From NCBI GenBank assembly GCA_947372225.1, contig CANBSV010000002.1, positions 21,679-85,678 on the forward strand: a stretch of DNA of 64,000 nt, in the 5' to 3' direction. Under the pieces are notes generated by a model. It made no database searches. It saw only the letters and a list, made by a program, of their open reading frames with translations, and had not been told where the DNA came from. Shown here piece by piece: positions 36,323-47,801 of this stretch (positions within the stretch are counted from its first letter, which is position 1; the number at the start of each line of letters is the position of its first letter). The stretch comes from Burkholderiales bacterium. GTDB taxonomy: Bacteria > Pseudomonadota > Gammaproteobacteria > Burkholderiales > Burkholderiaceae_C. The position numbers and the translations under genes were made by a program.

Positions 36323-36348
36323 AAAAGGGCGCCTGCGGGCGCCCTTTT
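36323..36348. terminator. Bidirectional Rho-independent terminator between the dehydrogenase gene and thiC
   Basis: Perfect stem AAAAGGGCGCC / GGCGCCCTTTT with a four-base loop (36334-36337). The A-run and T-run flanking the GC stem let it act on both strands. Confidence 0.92.
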
Positions 36349-36379
36349 CGTTGCGGGACCGAGCCGCCTGACGCTCGGA

Positions 36380-38412
<2,033 letters not shown>

Positions 38413-38464
38413 AGCAGGGGCCATTCTGGCGCAGCGCCGACGCGCGGCCAAGCCCATGCCCCCA

Positions 38465-39289
38465 TCAAGCGCCGAGTTCGCCCAGCCGCGGCAGCGCCAC
38501 AAGCGCATTGGCGGTGGTGGCCACCGCAATGGCCTCGAGCGGCAGGCCGCGCAGATCGGCCAGCGTGCGCGCGATGCGCGGCAGCTGCGCCGGCTCGTTG
38601 GGCGCTTGCGCGCCGGGCCGCGCCGCGCGCTCGGCGGCGGTGACGTAGAGCCACTGCGGCGGGATGTCTGGCGCGTCGGTCTCGAGCACGATGGCCTCGA
38701 GCGGCAGCACGGTGGCAAGCCGGCGCAGTTGCAACGCGCGCTCGAACGTCATCGCCCCGCCAAAGCCCAGCTTGAAGCCAAGGTCCACGAAGGCCAGCGC
38801 CTGCTGCTCGCTGCCGTTGAAGGCATGCGCAATGCCGCCGCGCACCGGTGTGCGCCGCAGTTGCGCGAGCAGGCTGTCGGCCGAGCGCCGCACATGCAGG
38901 ATCACCGGCAGATCAAAGCGCCGCGCCAGCGCCAACTGTGCCGCCACAAAACGCGTCTGCCGCTGCGGGTCGAGCCCGGCCACGAAGTGATCCAGCCCGA
39001 TCTCGCCCACGGCCACCAGCCGCGGATCGTCGGCGTGCTGCTGCAGCAATTCGCCAATGCGCGCCACATCGTCATCGCCCGCGCGGCCGGTGCACAGCGG
39101 ATGAATGCCCGCTGCCCACGCCAGCCCATGCTCATGCGCCAGCGCTCTCACCACTTCGACATTGGCCACCTCGATGGCCGGCAGCACCAGTTGCGTGACG
39201 CCCACCGCACGAGCCCGCGCCACCACCGCAGCCGCGTCGCCACCGAATTCGGGCGCATCGAGATGGCAGTGGGTGTCGATCCAGTTCAT
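38465..39289 (-). CDS. TatD family metal-dependent hydrolase
   Basis: A 274-residue TIM-barrel hydrolase. Metal-binding motifs are WIDTHCHLDAPEF at the N-terminus, a glutamate in VGEIGLDHF, HVRRSADS (histidine), the GIAHAFNGS histidine and the closing LETDAPDIPP. TatD family members show DNase or D-tyrosyl-tRNA deacylase activity; the exact role is not settled. It is the last gene of the lolC-lolD-tatD leftward group, 34 bases after lolD. Confidence 0.9.
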   Translation of the reverse strand: MNWIDTHCHLDAPEFGGDAAAVVARARAVGVTQLVLPAIEVANVEVVRALAHEHGLAWAAGIHPLCTGRAGDDDVARIGELLQQHADDPRLVAVGEIGLDHFVAGLDPQRQTRFVAAQLALARRFDLPVILHVRRSADSLLAQLRRTPVRGGIAHAFNGSEQQALAFVDLGFKLGFGGAMTFERALQLRRLATVLPLEAIVLETDAPDIPPQWLYVTAAERAARPGAQAPNEPAQLPRIARTLADLRGLPLEAIAVATTANALVALPRLGELGA

Positions 39290-39323
39290 GTGGCAGCGCC
39301 GACGTGTCGGACCGGGTGTGCGC

Positions 39324-40028
39324 CTAAGCCACCACCCGCCCCAGCCGCAGCCTCAGCACACGATCGCAGCGCGCGGCCAGCGATTCGTCGTGGGTGACCA
39401 GCACGAAGGCCATGCCGCGGCTGCGGGCCAGATCGAGCATCAGGTCGAACACGCCGTCGGCGGTTTCGCGGTCGAGGTTGCCGGTGGGCTCGTCGGCCAG
39501 CACACACGCGGGTTCCCCGACCAGCGACCGGGCGATGGCCACGCGCTGGCGCTCGCCGCCGGACAGTTGCGCCGGCCGGTGGTCGAGCCGGTGGCCCAGC
39601 CCCACTTGCTGCAGCACGGTCGCAGCCGCTGCGCGCGCGGTGGCCTGATCGATGCGGCGGATGCGCAGCGGCATGGCCACGTTGTCGAGCGCCGAGAACT
39701 CGGGCAGCAGGTGGTGAAACTGGTAGACGAAGCCCAGGTGCCGGTTGCGCCACTCGCCTTGCGCTCGCGCATCCATGCGCTGCAGGTCGCGGTCCATCAG
39801 CGTGACCGTGCCTTGGGTGGGCGCATCGAGCCCGCCCATCAGGTGCAGCAGTGTGCTTTTGCCCGAACCCGACGCGCCGACGATGGCCACGGTCTCGCCC
39901 GCGGCGATGTCGAGGTCGATGCCTTGCAGCACCGCCACATCGAGCGTGCCTTCACGAAAGCGCTTGTGCAGGCCGACGGCGCGAATGACGCAGTCCGGCG
40001 GCGTGGCGGTGTATGCGGCGTCACTCAT
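39324..40028 (-). CDS. lolD: Lipoprotein-releasing system ATP-binding protein LolD
   Basis: ABC ATPase that powers release of outer-membrane lipoproteins from the inner membrane to LolA. 234 residues; Walker [13 protein letters not shown]-loop in [12 protein letters not shown] (the LolD/MacB signature), [15 protein letters not shown] and Walker [13 protein letters not shown]. Starts eight bases inside the end of lolC/E, indicating coupled translation. Confidence 0.96.
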   Translation of the reverse strand: MSDAAYTATPPDCVIRAVGLHKRFREGTLDVAVLQGIDLDIAAGETVAIVGASGSGKSTLLHLMGGLDAPTQGTVTLMDRDLQRMDARAQGEWRNRHLGFVYQFHHLLPEFSALDNVAMPLRIRRIDQATARAAAATVLQQVGLGHRLDHRPAQLSGGERQRVAIARSLVGEPACVLADEPTGNLDRETADGVFDLMLDLARSRGMAFVLVTHDESLAARCDRVLRLRLGRVVA

Positions 40029-41277
40029 GGCGCAACGCCTCGGCGGGCTGCACGCGGCTCGCGCGCCAGCTCGGGTACACGGTGGCCACGAAGGCCAGCG
40101 CGAGCGAGATCGCCACGATGGGCACGATGTCGGCGCTTTGCGGGTCGCTGGGCATGCGGCTGATCAGGTACACGCTGCCGGGCAAAAAGCTCACGTGCAG
40201 CGCGCGCTCGATAGCCGGCACGATCACGTCCACGTTGAACGCCACCAGCAGCCCCAGCCCCATCCCCACCAGCGTGCCGATCACGCCCGAGGCAGCGCCT
40301 TGCACCATGAAGATGGTCATGATCGAGCGTGGGCTGGCTCCCAGCGTGCGCAAGATGGCAATGTCGGCCTGCTTGTCGGTCACGGTCATCACCAGCGTTG
40401 AGACCAGATTGAACGCCGCCACCGCAACGATGAGCGTGAGGATGATGAACATCAGCCGCTTTTCGATCTGCACCGCCTGAAACCAGTTGCGGTTGGTGCG
40501 CGTCCAGTCGGTGATGCGAACCGCTGAGCCCAGGCGCATCTGGATCTCGTCGGCCACCACGCGCGCTTGCTGCGCGTCTTTCAGGCGCAGCTGCACGCCG
40601 GTGGGGCCGGCCACGCGAAACAGCCGCGCGGCGTCATCGACATGCATGAGCGCCAGACCGCTGTCGTATTCGTAGTGACCGGCGTCGAAGGTGCCCACCA
40701 GCGTGAGCTGCTTGAGCCGCGGAATCACCCCCGCCGGCGTGACCTGCCCGCCAGGCGCCACGATGGTCACGCGGTCGCCCACCTTCACGCCCAAAGACCG
40801 CGCCAGCTCGCCCCCGAGCACGATGCCCCAGCCACCCGGCACCAGCTTGGCCAGCGTGGTATCGCGCAGCTGCGCGGCCAGCGCAGTGACGGTGGCCTCT
40901 TCGGCCGGAGAAATGCCACGCACGATGGCGCCACGCATGTCATCGCCGCGCGCAATCAGCGCCTGAGCCGCGATGAACGGCGCCGCGCCCACCACCTGCT
41001 CATTGCGCCTGGCCTCGGTGGCCGTGGTCTGCCAATCGGCCAGCGCCTCGCCTTGCGCCTGGTAGATCTCGACGTGCGCGACGACCGACAGCATGCGGTC
41101 ACGCACTTCCTTCTGGAAGCCGTTCATCACCGACAACACGATGATCAACGCCGCCACCCCGAGCGCGATGCCCAGCATCGACACCATCGAAATGAACGAT
41201 ATGAACCCATTGCGCCGCCCACTGCGACCCGCCCGCGTGTAGCGCCAGCCGATCTGGAGTTCGAAGGGGATGTTCAT
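40021..41277 (-). CDS. lolC: Lipoprotein-releasing system permease (LolC/LolE family)
   Basis: A 418-residue inner-membrane protein with one N-terminal helix, a large periplasmic domain and three C-terminal helices, the MacB/LolC/E topology. Hallmarks: [12 protein letters not shown] at the start, [31 protein letters not shown], and [19 protein letters not shown] near the end. Only one such gene is present, as in lineages with a single LolF-type subunit that forms a homodimer, so C and E cannot be told apart. Start ATG at 41277; the longer frame to 41607 overlaps the divergent gene. Confidence 0.93.
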   Translation of the reverse strand: MNIPFELQIGWRYTRAGRSGRRNGFISFISMVSMLGIALGVAALIIVLSVMNGFQKEVRDRMLSVVAHVEIYQAQGEALADWQTTATEARRNEQVVGAAPFIAAQALIARGDDMRGAIVRGISPAEEATVTALAAQLRDTTLAKLVPGGWGIVLGGELARSLGVKVGDRVTIVAPGGQVTPAGVIPRLKQLTLVGTFDAGHYEYDSGLALMHVDDAARLFRVAGPTGVQLRLKDAQQARVVADEIQMRLGSAVRITDWTRTNRNWFQAVQIEKRLMFIILTLIVAVAAFNLVSTLVMTVTDKQADIAILRTLGASPRSIMTIFMVQGAASGVIGTLVGMGLGLLVAFNVDVIVPAIERALHVSFLPGSVYLISRMPSDPQSADIVPIVAISLALAFVATVYPSWRASRVQPAEALRHE

Positions 41278-41357
41278 GTGGTCGAGGATGCTACTGGACA
41301 GGCTCGGCGTTCGGCCGCCGAAGGGCGGGGCTGGTCTTGCTTGCTGCGGCGCTGGTT

Positions 41358-41460
41358 CTCTTCGCGAGAGCCCGCCGGGTCTCGGCCCGGCGCGGTCTTT
41401 CGAAAAGACAACCCCAAGCGGGACGCTCAAAACCCAGCCCATCGGGATCCCCATCCCGAT
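41358..41460. repeat. Four consecutive short inverted repeats in the lolC / PGM-like intergenic region
   Basis: In order: a CTCT/AGAG-type stem around 41358-41370; GCCGGG/CCCGGC at 41374-41391; GTCTTT/AAAGAC at 41395-41409; ATCGGGAT/ATCCCGAT at 41441-41460 with a CCCC loop. The last ends ten bases before the ATG at 41471. They would form a chain of hairpins in the leader of the rightward transcript. Confidence 0.55.
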
Positions 41461-41470
41461 AATCAAAAGG

Positions 41471-42427
41471 ATGCATCTCCTCATCCCCCACGCCAGCGCC
41501 TCCAGTGACGCCGCCAGGCAAACCCTGCGGACGCTCAAGCTGCCGAATCTGGCGCGACTGGTCACCGGCTTGCAACCGACCACGCGGGATGTGGATGACG
41601 AATACACGCTGTCGCCGCCGCATGAGCGCGCGCTCGCTGCGGCTTACGGGTGGCACGGGCACGACGGGTGCTGGCCGTGGGCCGCGCTGGCCGCGCGCGA
41701 TGACGGCGTCGAGGTCGGCAAGCGGCCGTGGGGGCTGATCACGCCGGTGCACTGGCATGTCGGGCGCGAGCACATCTCGCTGGCCGATCCGCTGGAACTC
41801 GATCTGCCCGAAGACGAATCGCGCGCGCTGTTCGATGCGGTGCGGCCGCTGTTTGAAGAGGCACCTGAGAGCGGCTCGCTGGTCTGGGGCTCGGCAGCGC
41901 GCTGGTACCTGGCGCACGAGCAACTGATCGAGCTGCCGTGTGCGTCGATCGACCGGGTGATCGGGCGCAACGTCGACCTGTGGCTGCGCGGCGATGCGCA
42001 GGCCGGCGATGAGCAAACACAACGCCTGCGCTGGGTGCGCCGGCTGCAAAACGAGGTGCAGATGCTGCTGCACTCGCATCCGGTCAACGAGGCGCGTGAA
42101 GCGCGCGGTGCGCTGCCGGTCAACTCGTTCTGGCTCAGCGGCTGCGGCCGTGCGCAACGCGCCGTGGTCGACGTGCTGGTCGATGACCGCTTGCGCGCAC
42201 CGTTGCTCGCGCAGGACTGGGCGGGCTGGGGCGAGGCGTGGCGCTCGCTCGACGCCGAGGTGGTGTCGGTGTTCGCCGATGGCGCGGCGGATGACGGCGC
42301 GGTCTCGCTCACGCTGTGCGGCGAGCGCGGCTGGCAGCGCTACGACGCCTTGCCGCGCTCGCGCTGGCTGTGGTTCTTTGATCGCTTTCGCACGGTCGAG
42401 CCGCACACCGTGCTGGAAGCGCTGTGA
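41471..42427 (+). CDS. Phosphoglycerate mutase-like / regulatory protein of unknown function
   Basis: A 318-residue protein of a Burkholderiales family usually found directly before recJ and often labelled phosphoglycerate mutase. The start MHLLIPHASA and the internal LITPVHWHVGREHISL and NSFWLSGCGR segments are characteristic. I do not see the metal-binding set of true cofactor-independent mutases, so catalysis is doubtful. The ATG at 41471 has AAAAGG directly before it; a longer frame from 41270 runs through the inverted repeats. recJ overlaps its stop by four bases (GTGA). Confidence 0.7.
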   Translation: MHLLIPHASASSDAARQTLRTLKLPNLARLVTGLQPTTRDVDDEYTLSPPHERALAAAYGWHGHDGCWPWAALAARDDGVEVGKRPWGLITPVHWHVGREHISLADPLELDLPEDESRALFDAVRPLFEEAPESGSLVWGSAARWYLAHEQLIELPCASIDRVIGRNVDLWLRGDAQAGDEQTQRLRWVRRLQNEVQMLLHSHPVNEAREARGALPVNSFWLSGCGRAQRAVVDVLVDDRLRAPLLAQDWAGWGEAWRSLDAEVVSVFADGAADDGAVSLTLCGERGWQRYDALPRSRWLWFFDRFRTVEPHTVLEAL

Positions 42428-44199
42428 GCGCGTCGCCCACCCTGCAACAACGCGTACCGGTGCCGCGCGCGGCCTGGGCGCTCGAGCAGGCCGGCGTGTC
42501 GCCGTTGCTGGCGCGTCTGTTTGCCTCACGCGGCGTGCGCGCAGCCGATGAGCTGGACGACGCCTTGGCCAAGCTGCTGCCGCCAGGCGACCTGCGCGGT
42601 GCTGCGGATGCGGCCGCGCTGCTGGCCGATGCGCTGCGCGACGGGCTGCGCATTTGCGTGGTGGCCGACTACGACTGCGATGGCGCGACCGCCTGCGCGG
42701 TGGCGATGCGCGGCCTCGCGCTGCTGGGTGCGGCGCCCGGCACGCTGGGCTACGTGGTGCCCGACCGGGCAGTGCACGGCTACGGTCTGACGCCGGCCAT
42801 CGTCGATCTGGCGCTGGCGCAAGGCGCGCAGGTGCTGGTGACGGTGGACAACGGCATCGCCAGCCTGGCCGGCGTGGCGCATGCGCGCTCGCACGCGCTG
42901 GCGGTGGTGGTGACCGATCACCACCTGCCGGCGCAGGTCGACGATGCCATCGTGCTGCCCGACGCCAACGTCATCGTCAACCCGAACCAGCCGGGCTGCG
43001 GCTTTGCCAGCAAGCACCTGGCCGGCGTGGGCGTGATGTTCTACGTGCTGCTGGCGCTGCGTAGCGAGCTGCGTGCACGTGGCGCGTTTGCCGGCGCGCC
43101 GGGCGCGAGTGCTGACGCCCCGCAGCAGCCCAAGCTCGACAGCCTGCTCGATCTGGTGGCGCTGGGCACGGTGGCCGATGTGGTGCGGCTTGATGCCAAC
43201 AACCGCCGGCTGGTCGCGCAAGGGCTCAAGCGCATTCGCGCCGGGCGCATGCAGCCGGGAGTGGCTGCGCTGTTTGCGGCGGCCGGGCGCGACCCGTCAC
43301 GCGCCGGCGGCGCGGACTTCGGATTTGCGCTGGGCCCGCGAGTCAATGCGGCCGGGCGGCTGTCGGACATGACGCTGGGCATCGAATGCCTGCTTACCGA
43401 CGACGCCGGGCGCGCCGCGCAGCTCGCGCAGCAGCTCGACGCCATCAACCGCGAGCGTCGCGAACTCGAATCAGGCATGCGCGAACAGGCCGAATCGCTG
43501 CTCGAAGAGCTGCTGCAAACGCTCAGCGGCCCGGCGGCCGCGCCACCGGCGCTCGCGATCTATGACCGCGGTTTTCACGAAGGCGTGGTGGGCATCGTGG
43601 CCTCGCGGCTCAAAGATCGCGTGCACCGCCCGACGTTCGTGTTCGCGCGCGGCCAGGACGGGCTGCTCAAGGGCTCGGGGCGCTCGATCGAGGGCTTTCA
43701 CCTGCGCGACGCGCTCGACCTGGTCAGCAAGCGCCACCCCGGCGTGCTCAAGAAATTCGGCGGGCATGCCATGGCCGCAGGCTGCACGGTCGACGAGGCC
43801 GATTTCGCCACCTTCGACACGGCCTTGCAGCGCGTGGCCGCCGAGTGGCTCGATGCGGCCACGCTCGAGCGGCGGCTGTTGTGCGACGGACCGCTGGGCA
43901 TCGAGCACTTCAACACCGCCACGGTGGCCTCGCTCGATGCACAGGTCTGGGGACCGTCGTTCGAAGCCCCCCTGTTCAGCGACGAGGTCGAGGTGGTCAG
44001 TCAGCGGCTGGTGGGGGAAAAACACCTGAAGCTGAGCGTCAGGCACTCGGGCACGCTGCGCGACGCGATCTGGTTCAACCACGCCGAGCCGCTGCCTGAG
44101 CGGGTGACGCTGGCCTACCGGCTGAGCGTTGACGAGTACAACGGCCGCCAGCGGCTGCAAATGATCGTCGAGTCCGCGCAAGCCACCGGCCACCGCTGA
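42424..44199 (+). CDS. recJ: Single-stranded-DNA-specific exonuclease RecJ
   Basis: 5'-3' exonuclease used in recombination and mismatch repair. 591 residues, the usual length. DHH-superfamily motifs: VVADYDCDGATA, then VVVTDHHLPA, NPNQPGCGF and FALGPRVNAAGRL; the DHHA1 part contains GSGRSIEGFHL and KFGGHAMAAGCTV. The start is a GTG overlapping the stop of the PGM-like gene, so the two are translationally coupled. Confidence 0.97.
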   Translation: MSASPTLQQRVPVPRAAWALEQAGVSPLLARLFASRGVRAADELDDALAKLLPPGDLRGAADAAALLADALRDGLRICVVADYDCDGATACAVAMRGLALLGAAPGTLGYVVPDRAVHGYGLTPAIVDLALAQGAQVLVTVDNGIASLAGVAHARSHALAVVVTDHHLPAQVDDAIVLPDANVIVNPNQPGCGFASKHLAGVGVMFYVLLALRSELRARGAFAGAPGASADAPQQPKLDSLLDLVALGTVADVVRLDANNRRLVAQGLKRIRAGRMQPGVAALFAAAGRDPSRAGGADFGFALGPRVNAAGRLSDMTLGIECLLTDDAGRAAQLAQQLDAINRERRELESGMREQAESLLEELLQTLSGPAAAPPALAIYDRGFHEGVVGIVASRLKDRVHRPTFVFARGQDGLLKGSGRSIEGFHLRDALDLVSKRHPGVLKKFGGHAMAAGCTVDEADFATFDTALQRVAAEWLDAATLERRLLCDGPLGIEHFNTATVASLDAQVWGPSFEAPLFSDEVEVVSQRLVGEKHLKLSVRHSGTLRDAIWFNHAEPLPERVTLAYRLSVDEYNGRQRLQMIVESAQATGHR

Positions 44200-44242
44200 T
44201 CCCGCACTGCGCGCAGGGGCAAGCCAAAAATGGCTCGCTCCC

Positions 44243-44248
44243 TACAAT
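44243..44248 (+). promoter_or_regulatory. -10-like hexamer six bases before the PHP-domain gene
   Basis: TACAAT ends six bases before the GTG start at 44255, with no Shine-Dalgarno between. Consistent with a leaderless transcript. Confidence 0.45.
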
Positions 44249-44254
44249 CAATCG

Positions 44255-45127
44255 GTGACTTCCCCACCCGCCTGGACCAACGCCGATCTGCACTGTCATT
44301 CGTGCGTGTCCGACGGCACGCTGGAGCCCGAAGCGCTCGCGGCTCGGGCCAGGGCCAATGGCGTCGAGCTGTGGGCGCTGACCGATCACGATGAGATCGG
44401 CGGCCAGCGCCGCGCCCGCGATGCCGCCCACGCGCTGGGCCTGCCGTATCTGGCGGGCACCGAGATTTCGGTGTCGTTTGCCGGGCTCACGGTGCACATC
44501 GTGGGCCTGGGCTTTGACATGGACAACGAGGCGCTGCGCTGCGGGCTGGAGACCACTCGCGGCGGTCGCACCGAGCGCGCCCGCGAGATGGCCGCAGGTC
44601 TGGCACAGGTGGGCGTTCATGGCACCTTCGAAGGCGCGCTGAAGTACGCCGGCAACCCCGAGCTGATCGCGCGCACGCACTTCGCTCGCTATCTGGTCGA
44701 AACCGGCGTGTGCGCGAACACCAACGACGTGTTTCGCAAATACCTCGTCGAGGGCAAACCAGGCTTCGTGCCGCACCGCTGGGCGCAGCTCGGCGAGGCG
44801 GTGCGCTGGATCACCCAGGCCGGTGGCATGGCGGTGATCGCCCACCCGGGACGCTACAAGTTCACCGCCAACGAGGAGTACGCGCTGTTCACCGAGTTCA
44901 AGACCCACGGTGGACTTGGCGTCGAGGTGGTGACTGGCAGCCACACCAGCGCCGATTTCCTCAAATACGCCGACATGGCCATCGAATTCGACTTGCTCGC
45001 CTCGCGCGGCAGTGACTTCCACAGTCCGGATGAAAGCCGCATCGATCTGGGCACGCTGCCGGCGCTGCCCGCGCGCCTGTCCCCGGTGTGGGAAGCCCTG
45101 CGCGAACGCGTCTCGCTGCCCCAATGA
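44255..45127 (+). CDS. PHP-domain phosphoesterase (RNase AM / 3',5'-nucleoside bisphosphate phosphatase type)
   Basis: A 290-residue PHP enzyme. Metal ligands appear in ADLHCHSCVSDG, LTDHDEIGG, a glutamate in AGTEISVS, RTHFARYLV, VIAHPGRY and the last GSDFHSPDE. Length and motif order match YciV (RNase AM), which trims 5' ends of rRNA and RNA fragments, and the nucleoside bisphosphate phosphatase of Chromobacterium. A YciO-type gene lies nearby, as next to yciV in E. coli. Start is a GTG six bases after a -10-like TACAAT. Confidence 0.87.
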   Translation: MTSPPAWTNADLHCHSCVSDGTLEPEALAARARANGVELWALTDHDEIGGQRRARDAAHALGLPYLAGTEISVSFAGLTVHIVGLGFDMDNEALRCGLETTRGGRTERAREMAAGLAQVGVHGTFEGALKYAGNPELIARTHFARYLVETGVCANTNDVFRKYLVEGKPGFVPHRWAQLGEAVRWITQAGGMAVIAHPGRYKFTANEEYALFTEFKTHGGLGVEVVTGSHTSADFLKYADMAIEFDLLASRGSDFHSPDESRIDLGTLPALPARLSPVWEALRERVSLPQ

Positions 45128-45164
45128 CGCGGCAGCGCCAGAGCGCCCGGCCCGACCTGCGAGC

Positions 45165-46055
45165 TTGACCACCGAGCGAGATCGACCGGCTCTGGGCATC
45201 GCACTGACGCTGCTGATGGCGGTGTGCTTTGCCTGCATGGACACCAGCATCAAGCACCTCGGCGCTGCGCTGCCGGTGCTGTTCATCCTGTGGGCTCGCT
45301 ACGGCACGCAGTTGCTGGTAATGGCGCTGTGGCTGGCGCGCGGAGCCCGGGCCACGGACGGCGCCACCTGGCGCCCCAGACATCCTCGCTTTCAGCTGAT
45401 GCGAGGCTTGCTCTTGCTGTCGACATCGGCCGCCGGTTTTTACGGATTGCAGGTGATGCCGGTGGCCGAGTTCACGGCCATCGTCATGCTCACGCCGATC
45501 ATCGTCACGCTGCTGGCGGCGTGGCTGCTCAAGGAACGCGTGTCGCGCTGGCGCTGGGCGCTGGTGGCCGGTGGCTTCGTGGGGGTGCTGATCGTGATCC
45601 GCCCGGGCAGTGGGTTGTTTGGCTGGGAGGTGCTGTTGCCGCTGGCAGCGGCTTTTTGCTACGGGGCGTTTCAGGTGCTCACGCGGCGCCTGTCGGTGCT
45701 CGAAAGCCCCTACACCACGCACTTGTGGACCGGGCTGGTCGGCTGGCTGTGCCTGAGCGCGATGTTGCCGGTAGGCGGTCTGGACCTGTTCGCCGTGTGG
45801 CAAGCGGCCACGTCCGCTCAGCTGAGCTTGCTGCTGGCCATCGGCCTCATGGGCACGGTGGGCCACTTGCTGCTGATCTTCGCGCTGGGCATGGCGCCGA
45901 CCTCGACGTTGATGCCGTTTGCCTACAGCCAGATCGCCGTGGCCGCGGCCGTGGGTTGGTGGGTGTTCGGCGCGGTGCCCGATGGCTGGGCGTGGCTGGG
46001 CATGGGCGTGGTGGCGGTGTGCGGCGCGGCCAGCGCCTGGTCGAACCGCGGTTGA
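45165..46055 (+). CDS. EamA/DMT-family membrane transporter
   Basis: A 296-residue protein with ten hydrophobic helices in two EamA repeats. Markers are FACMDTSIKHLG in helix one, TAIVMLTPIIVTLLAAWLLKERVSRWRW at the end of the first repeat and APTSTLMPFAYSQIAVAAAVGWWVFG in the second. Substrate unknown (metabolite or drug export). The longer frame from 45012 overlaps the PHP gene; a TTG at 45165 places the first helix at the expected distance, but the start is uncertain because no ribosome site is clear. Confidence 0.85.
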   Translation: MTTERDRPALGIALTLLMAVCFACMDTSIKHLGAALPVLFILWARYGTQLLVMALWLARGARATDGATWRPRHPRFQLMRGLLLLSTSAAGFYGLQVMPVAEFTAIVMLTPIIVTLLAAWLLKERVSRWRWALVAGGFVGVLIVIRPGSGLFGWEVLLPLAAAFCYGAFQVLTRRLSVLESPYTTHLWTGLVGWLCLSAMLPVGGLDLFAVWQAATSAQLSLLLAIGLMGTVGHLLLIFALGMAPTSTLMPFAYSQIAVAAAVGWWVFGAVPDGWAWLGMGVVAVCGAASAWSNRG

Positions 46056-46087
46056 TCTCGCTCGCGGCCGGGCGCTGAGGCGCCGAC

Positions 46088-46093
46088 CACAAT
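46088..46093 (+). promoter_or_regulatory. -10-like hexamer six bases before the YciO-type gene
   Basis: CACAAT ends six bases before the ATG at 46100, again without a Shine-Dalgarno. Confidence 0.35.
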
Positions 46094-46099
46094 CTCGAC

Positions 46100-46732
46100 A
46101 TGTCCCAGTACTTCGAAATCCACCCCGACAACCCGCAGCAGCGCTTGCTCAAGCAAGCCGCGCAGATCCTGCACGACGGCGGCGTGGTGGCCGCGCCCAC
46201 CGACTCGAGCTACGCGCTGGTGTGCAGGCTCGACGACAAGGCCGCTGTCGATCACCTGCGGCGCATCCGCGGTGTCGACGAAAAGCACCACTTGACGCTG
46301 CTGTGTCGTGACCTGAGCGAGCTGGCCAGCTACGCGCGCGTCGACAACCAGCAGTACCGGCTGCTCAAGCTAGGCACGCCGGGCCCGTTCACCTTCATCC
46401 TCGAGGCCTCGAAGGAAGTGCCGCGCCGCGTGTCGCATCCGTCACGCCGAACCATCGGCCTGCGCGTGCCCGACCACACCGTGATGCAGGCGCTGCTGGC
46501 AGCCCATGGCGAAGCGCTGCTCGCCACCACGCTGATCCCCGCCGGCGAGAGCGAGCCGCTCAACGACCCCGAAGACATCCGCGAGCGTTACCAGAAGCAG
46601 CTGCAAGCCGTGGTGGATGCGGGAGCATGCCCGCGCCAGCCGACCACGGTGGTGGACCTGAGCGACGACACGCCGGTGCTGGTGCGCATCGGCCGTGGTG
46701 ACCCGGCCGCGCTGGGACTGCACGCCGAGTAG
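46100..46732 (+). CDS. YciO/YrdC/Sua5-family protein
   Basis: A 210-residue protein with the YrdC-like fold: the start has the QAAQILHDGGVVAAPTDSSYALVC strand-helix, LCRDLSELASYA, a GTPGPFTFILEA block and the RRTIGLRVPDH segment. Sua5/TsaC enzymes make threonylcarbamoyl-AMP for tRNA t6A; YciO paralogs have weaker or different activity. Proximity to a YciV-like gene suggests YciO. Convergent with the glutaredoxin-like gene 10 bases away. Confidence 0.86.
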   Translation: MSQYFEIHPDNPQQRLLKQAAQILHDGGVVAAPTDSSYALVCRLDDKAAVDHLRRIRGVDEKHHLTLLCRDLSELASYARVDNQQYRLLKLGTPGPFTFILEASKEVPRRVSHPSRRTIGLRVPDHTVMQALLAAHGEALLATTLIPAGESEPLNDPEDIRERYQKQLQAVVDAGACPRQPTTVVDLSDDTPVLVRIGRGDPAALGLHAE

Positions 46733-46742
46733 GCGGTCCGGC

Positions 46743-47105
46743 TCAGCGGCCCTCGAGCGCCAGCGCCACGCGCTGGGCATCGAATCCGACCTGACGCTCG
46801 CCGCGCACCAGCAGCGTGGGTGTGCCCGGTGCACCCTGAGTGCGATACGACTCGGCGCACGCGGCGTCGCGCTCGATGAAGCACTCGTCAAAGCGCACCC
46901 GGTGCGCCACGAACCAGCGGCGCGCGGCCTCGCAGTAGACGCAGTGGTCGGACGAAAGCATCACGATGTCACCCGGCCCGGCCGCTGCGGCCATCCGCTC
47001 GCCCAGGGCGCGCTGCTGATGATCCCGCCACAGCTGCATGCCGGCAAACACAGCGCCTGCCAGCAACAGCGGTACCACCCACCCGCGGCGCGGGCGATCG
47101 CTCAT
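46743..47105 (-). CDS. Membrane-anchored glutaredoxin-like protein
   Basis: A 120-residue protein: a basic N-terminus, one hydrophobic helix (residues about 9-24) and a glutaredoxin-like domain with the redox motif CVYC at 55-58. A TPTLLV strand with the cis-proline follows about 40 residues later. Orientation suggests that the thiol domain is periplasmic. The ATG at 47105 overlaps the plsY stop (ATGA), so it is coupled to plsY. Partner proteins are unknown. Confidence 0.77.
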   Translation of the reverse strand: MSDRPRRGWVVPLLLAGAVFAGMQLWRDHQQRALGERMAAAAGPGDIVMLSSDHCVYCEAARRWFVAHRVRFDECFIERDAACAESYRTQGAPGTPTLLVRGERQVGFDAQRVALALEGR

Positions 47106-47728
47106 CGAGCGTCGGGCGGTGCAGCGGTGTCTGCCTTTTGGCCCAGCTTGCTCTCGGTGCCATCCAGCAACTTGCGGATGTTCGCGCGATGCCGCCACAC
47201 CACCAGCGCCGCAATCACGATGCAGGCAATGGTCACGGGACCGAAGCCCCAGATCAGCCACTGATAAAACGGCGCGAACACCGCCGCGGTGATGGCCGCG
47301 AGCGACGAATAGCGCGAGAAGTACGCCACGATCGTCCAGCTGGCCAGCGTGGCCAGCCCGAGGATCGGGTTCAGGCCCATCAGCACACCGGCACCGGTGG
47401 CCACTCCCTTGCCGCCCTTGAAGCGGAAGAACACCGGCCACAGGTGGCCCAGAAATGCGCCGACGCCGACCATCGCCGCCGTGGTTTCATCGAGGCCATA
47501 AGGCGCGCCGAATGCGATGACCGCCCACACCGGCACGAAGCCCTTGAGCGCATCGAGCAGCAAGGTGAGCAACGCCGCCAGCTTGTTGCCCGAGCGCAGC
47601 ACGTTGGTCGCACCCGGATTGCCCGAGCCGTACGCGCGCGGATCCTCGAGCCCCATCAGGCGACTGACCACCACCGCGAACGCGATCGAACCGATGAGGT
47701 ATCCCAGCAAGGCGGCGATCAGGGGCAA
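47102..47728 (-). CDS. plsY: Glycerol-3-phosphate acyltransferase
   Basis: Uses acyl-phosphate to make lysophosphatidate, the first step of phospholipid synthesis, with PlsX. About 208 residues with five to seven hydrophobic helices and the three PlsY motifs: [24 protein letters not shown] and a central [11 protein letters not shown]. No ATG is available; a TTG at 47728 with GGAG six bases upstream is chosen, and a TTG at 47734 is the alternative. Confidence 0.93.
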   Translation of the reverse strand: MPLIAALLGYLIGSIAFAVVVSRLMGLEDPRAYGSGNPGATNVLRSGNKLAALLTLLLDALKGFVPVWAVIAFGAPYGLDETTAAMVGVGAFLGHLWPVFFRFKGGKGVATGAGVLMGLNPILGLATLASWTIVAYFSRYSSLAAITAAVFAPFYQWLIWGFGPVTIACIVIAALVVWRHRANIRKLLDGTESKLGQKADTAAPPDAR

Positions 47729-47801
47729 GGGCAACTCCAGGGACAGGCAGTGTGGGTGGACGGCGGCGCGAATTCTGCGCTCGTCACATGAACAGTCGGC
47801 T

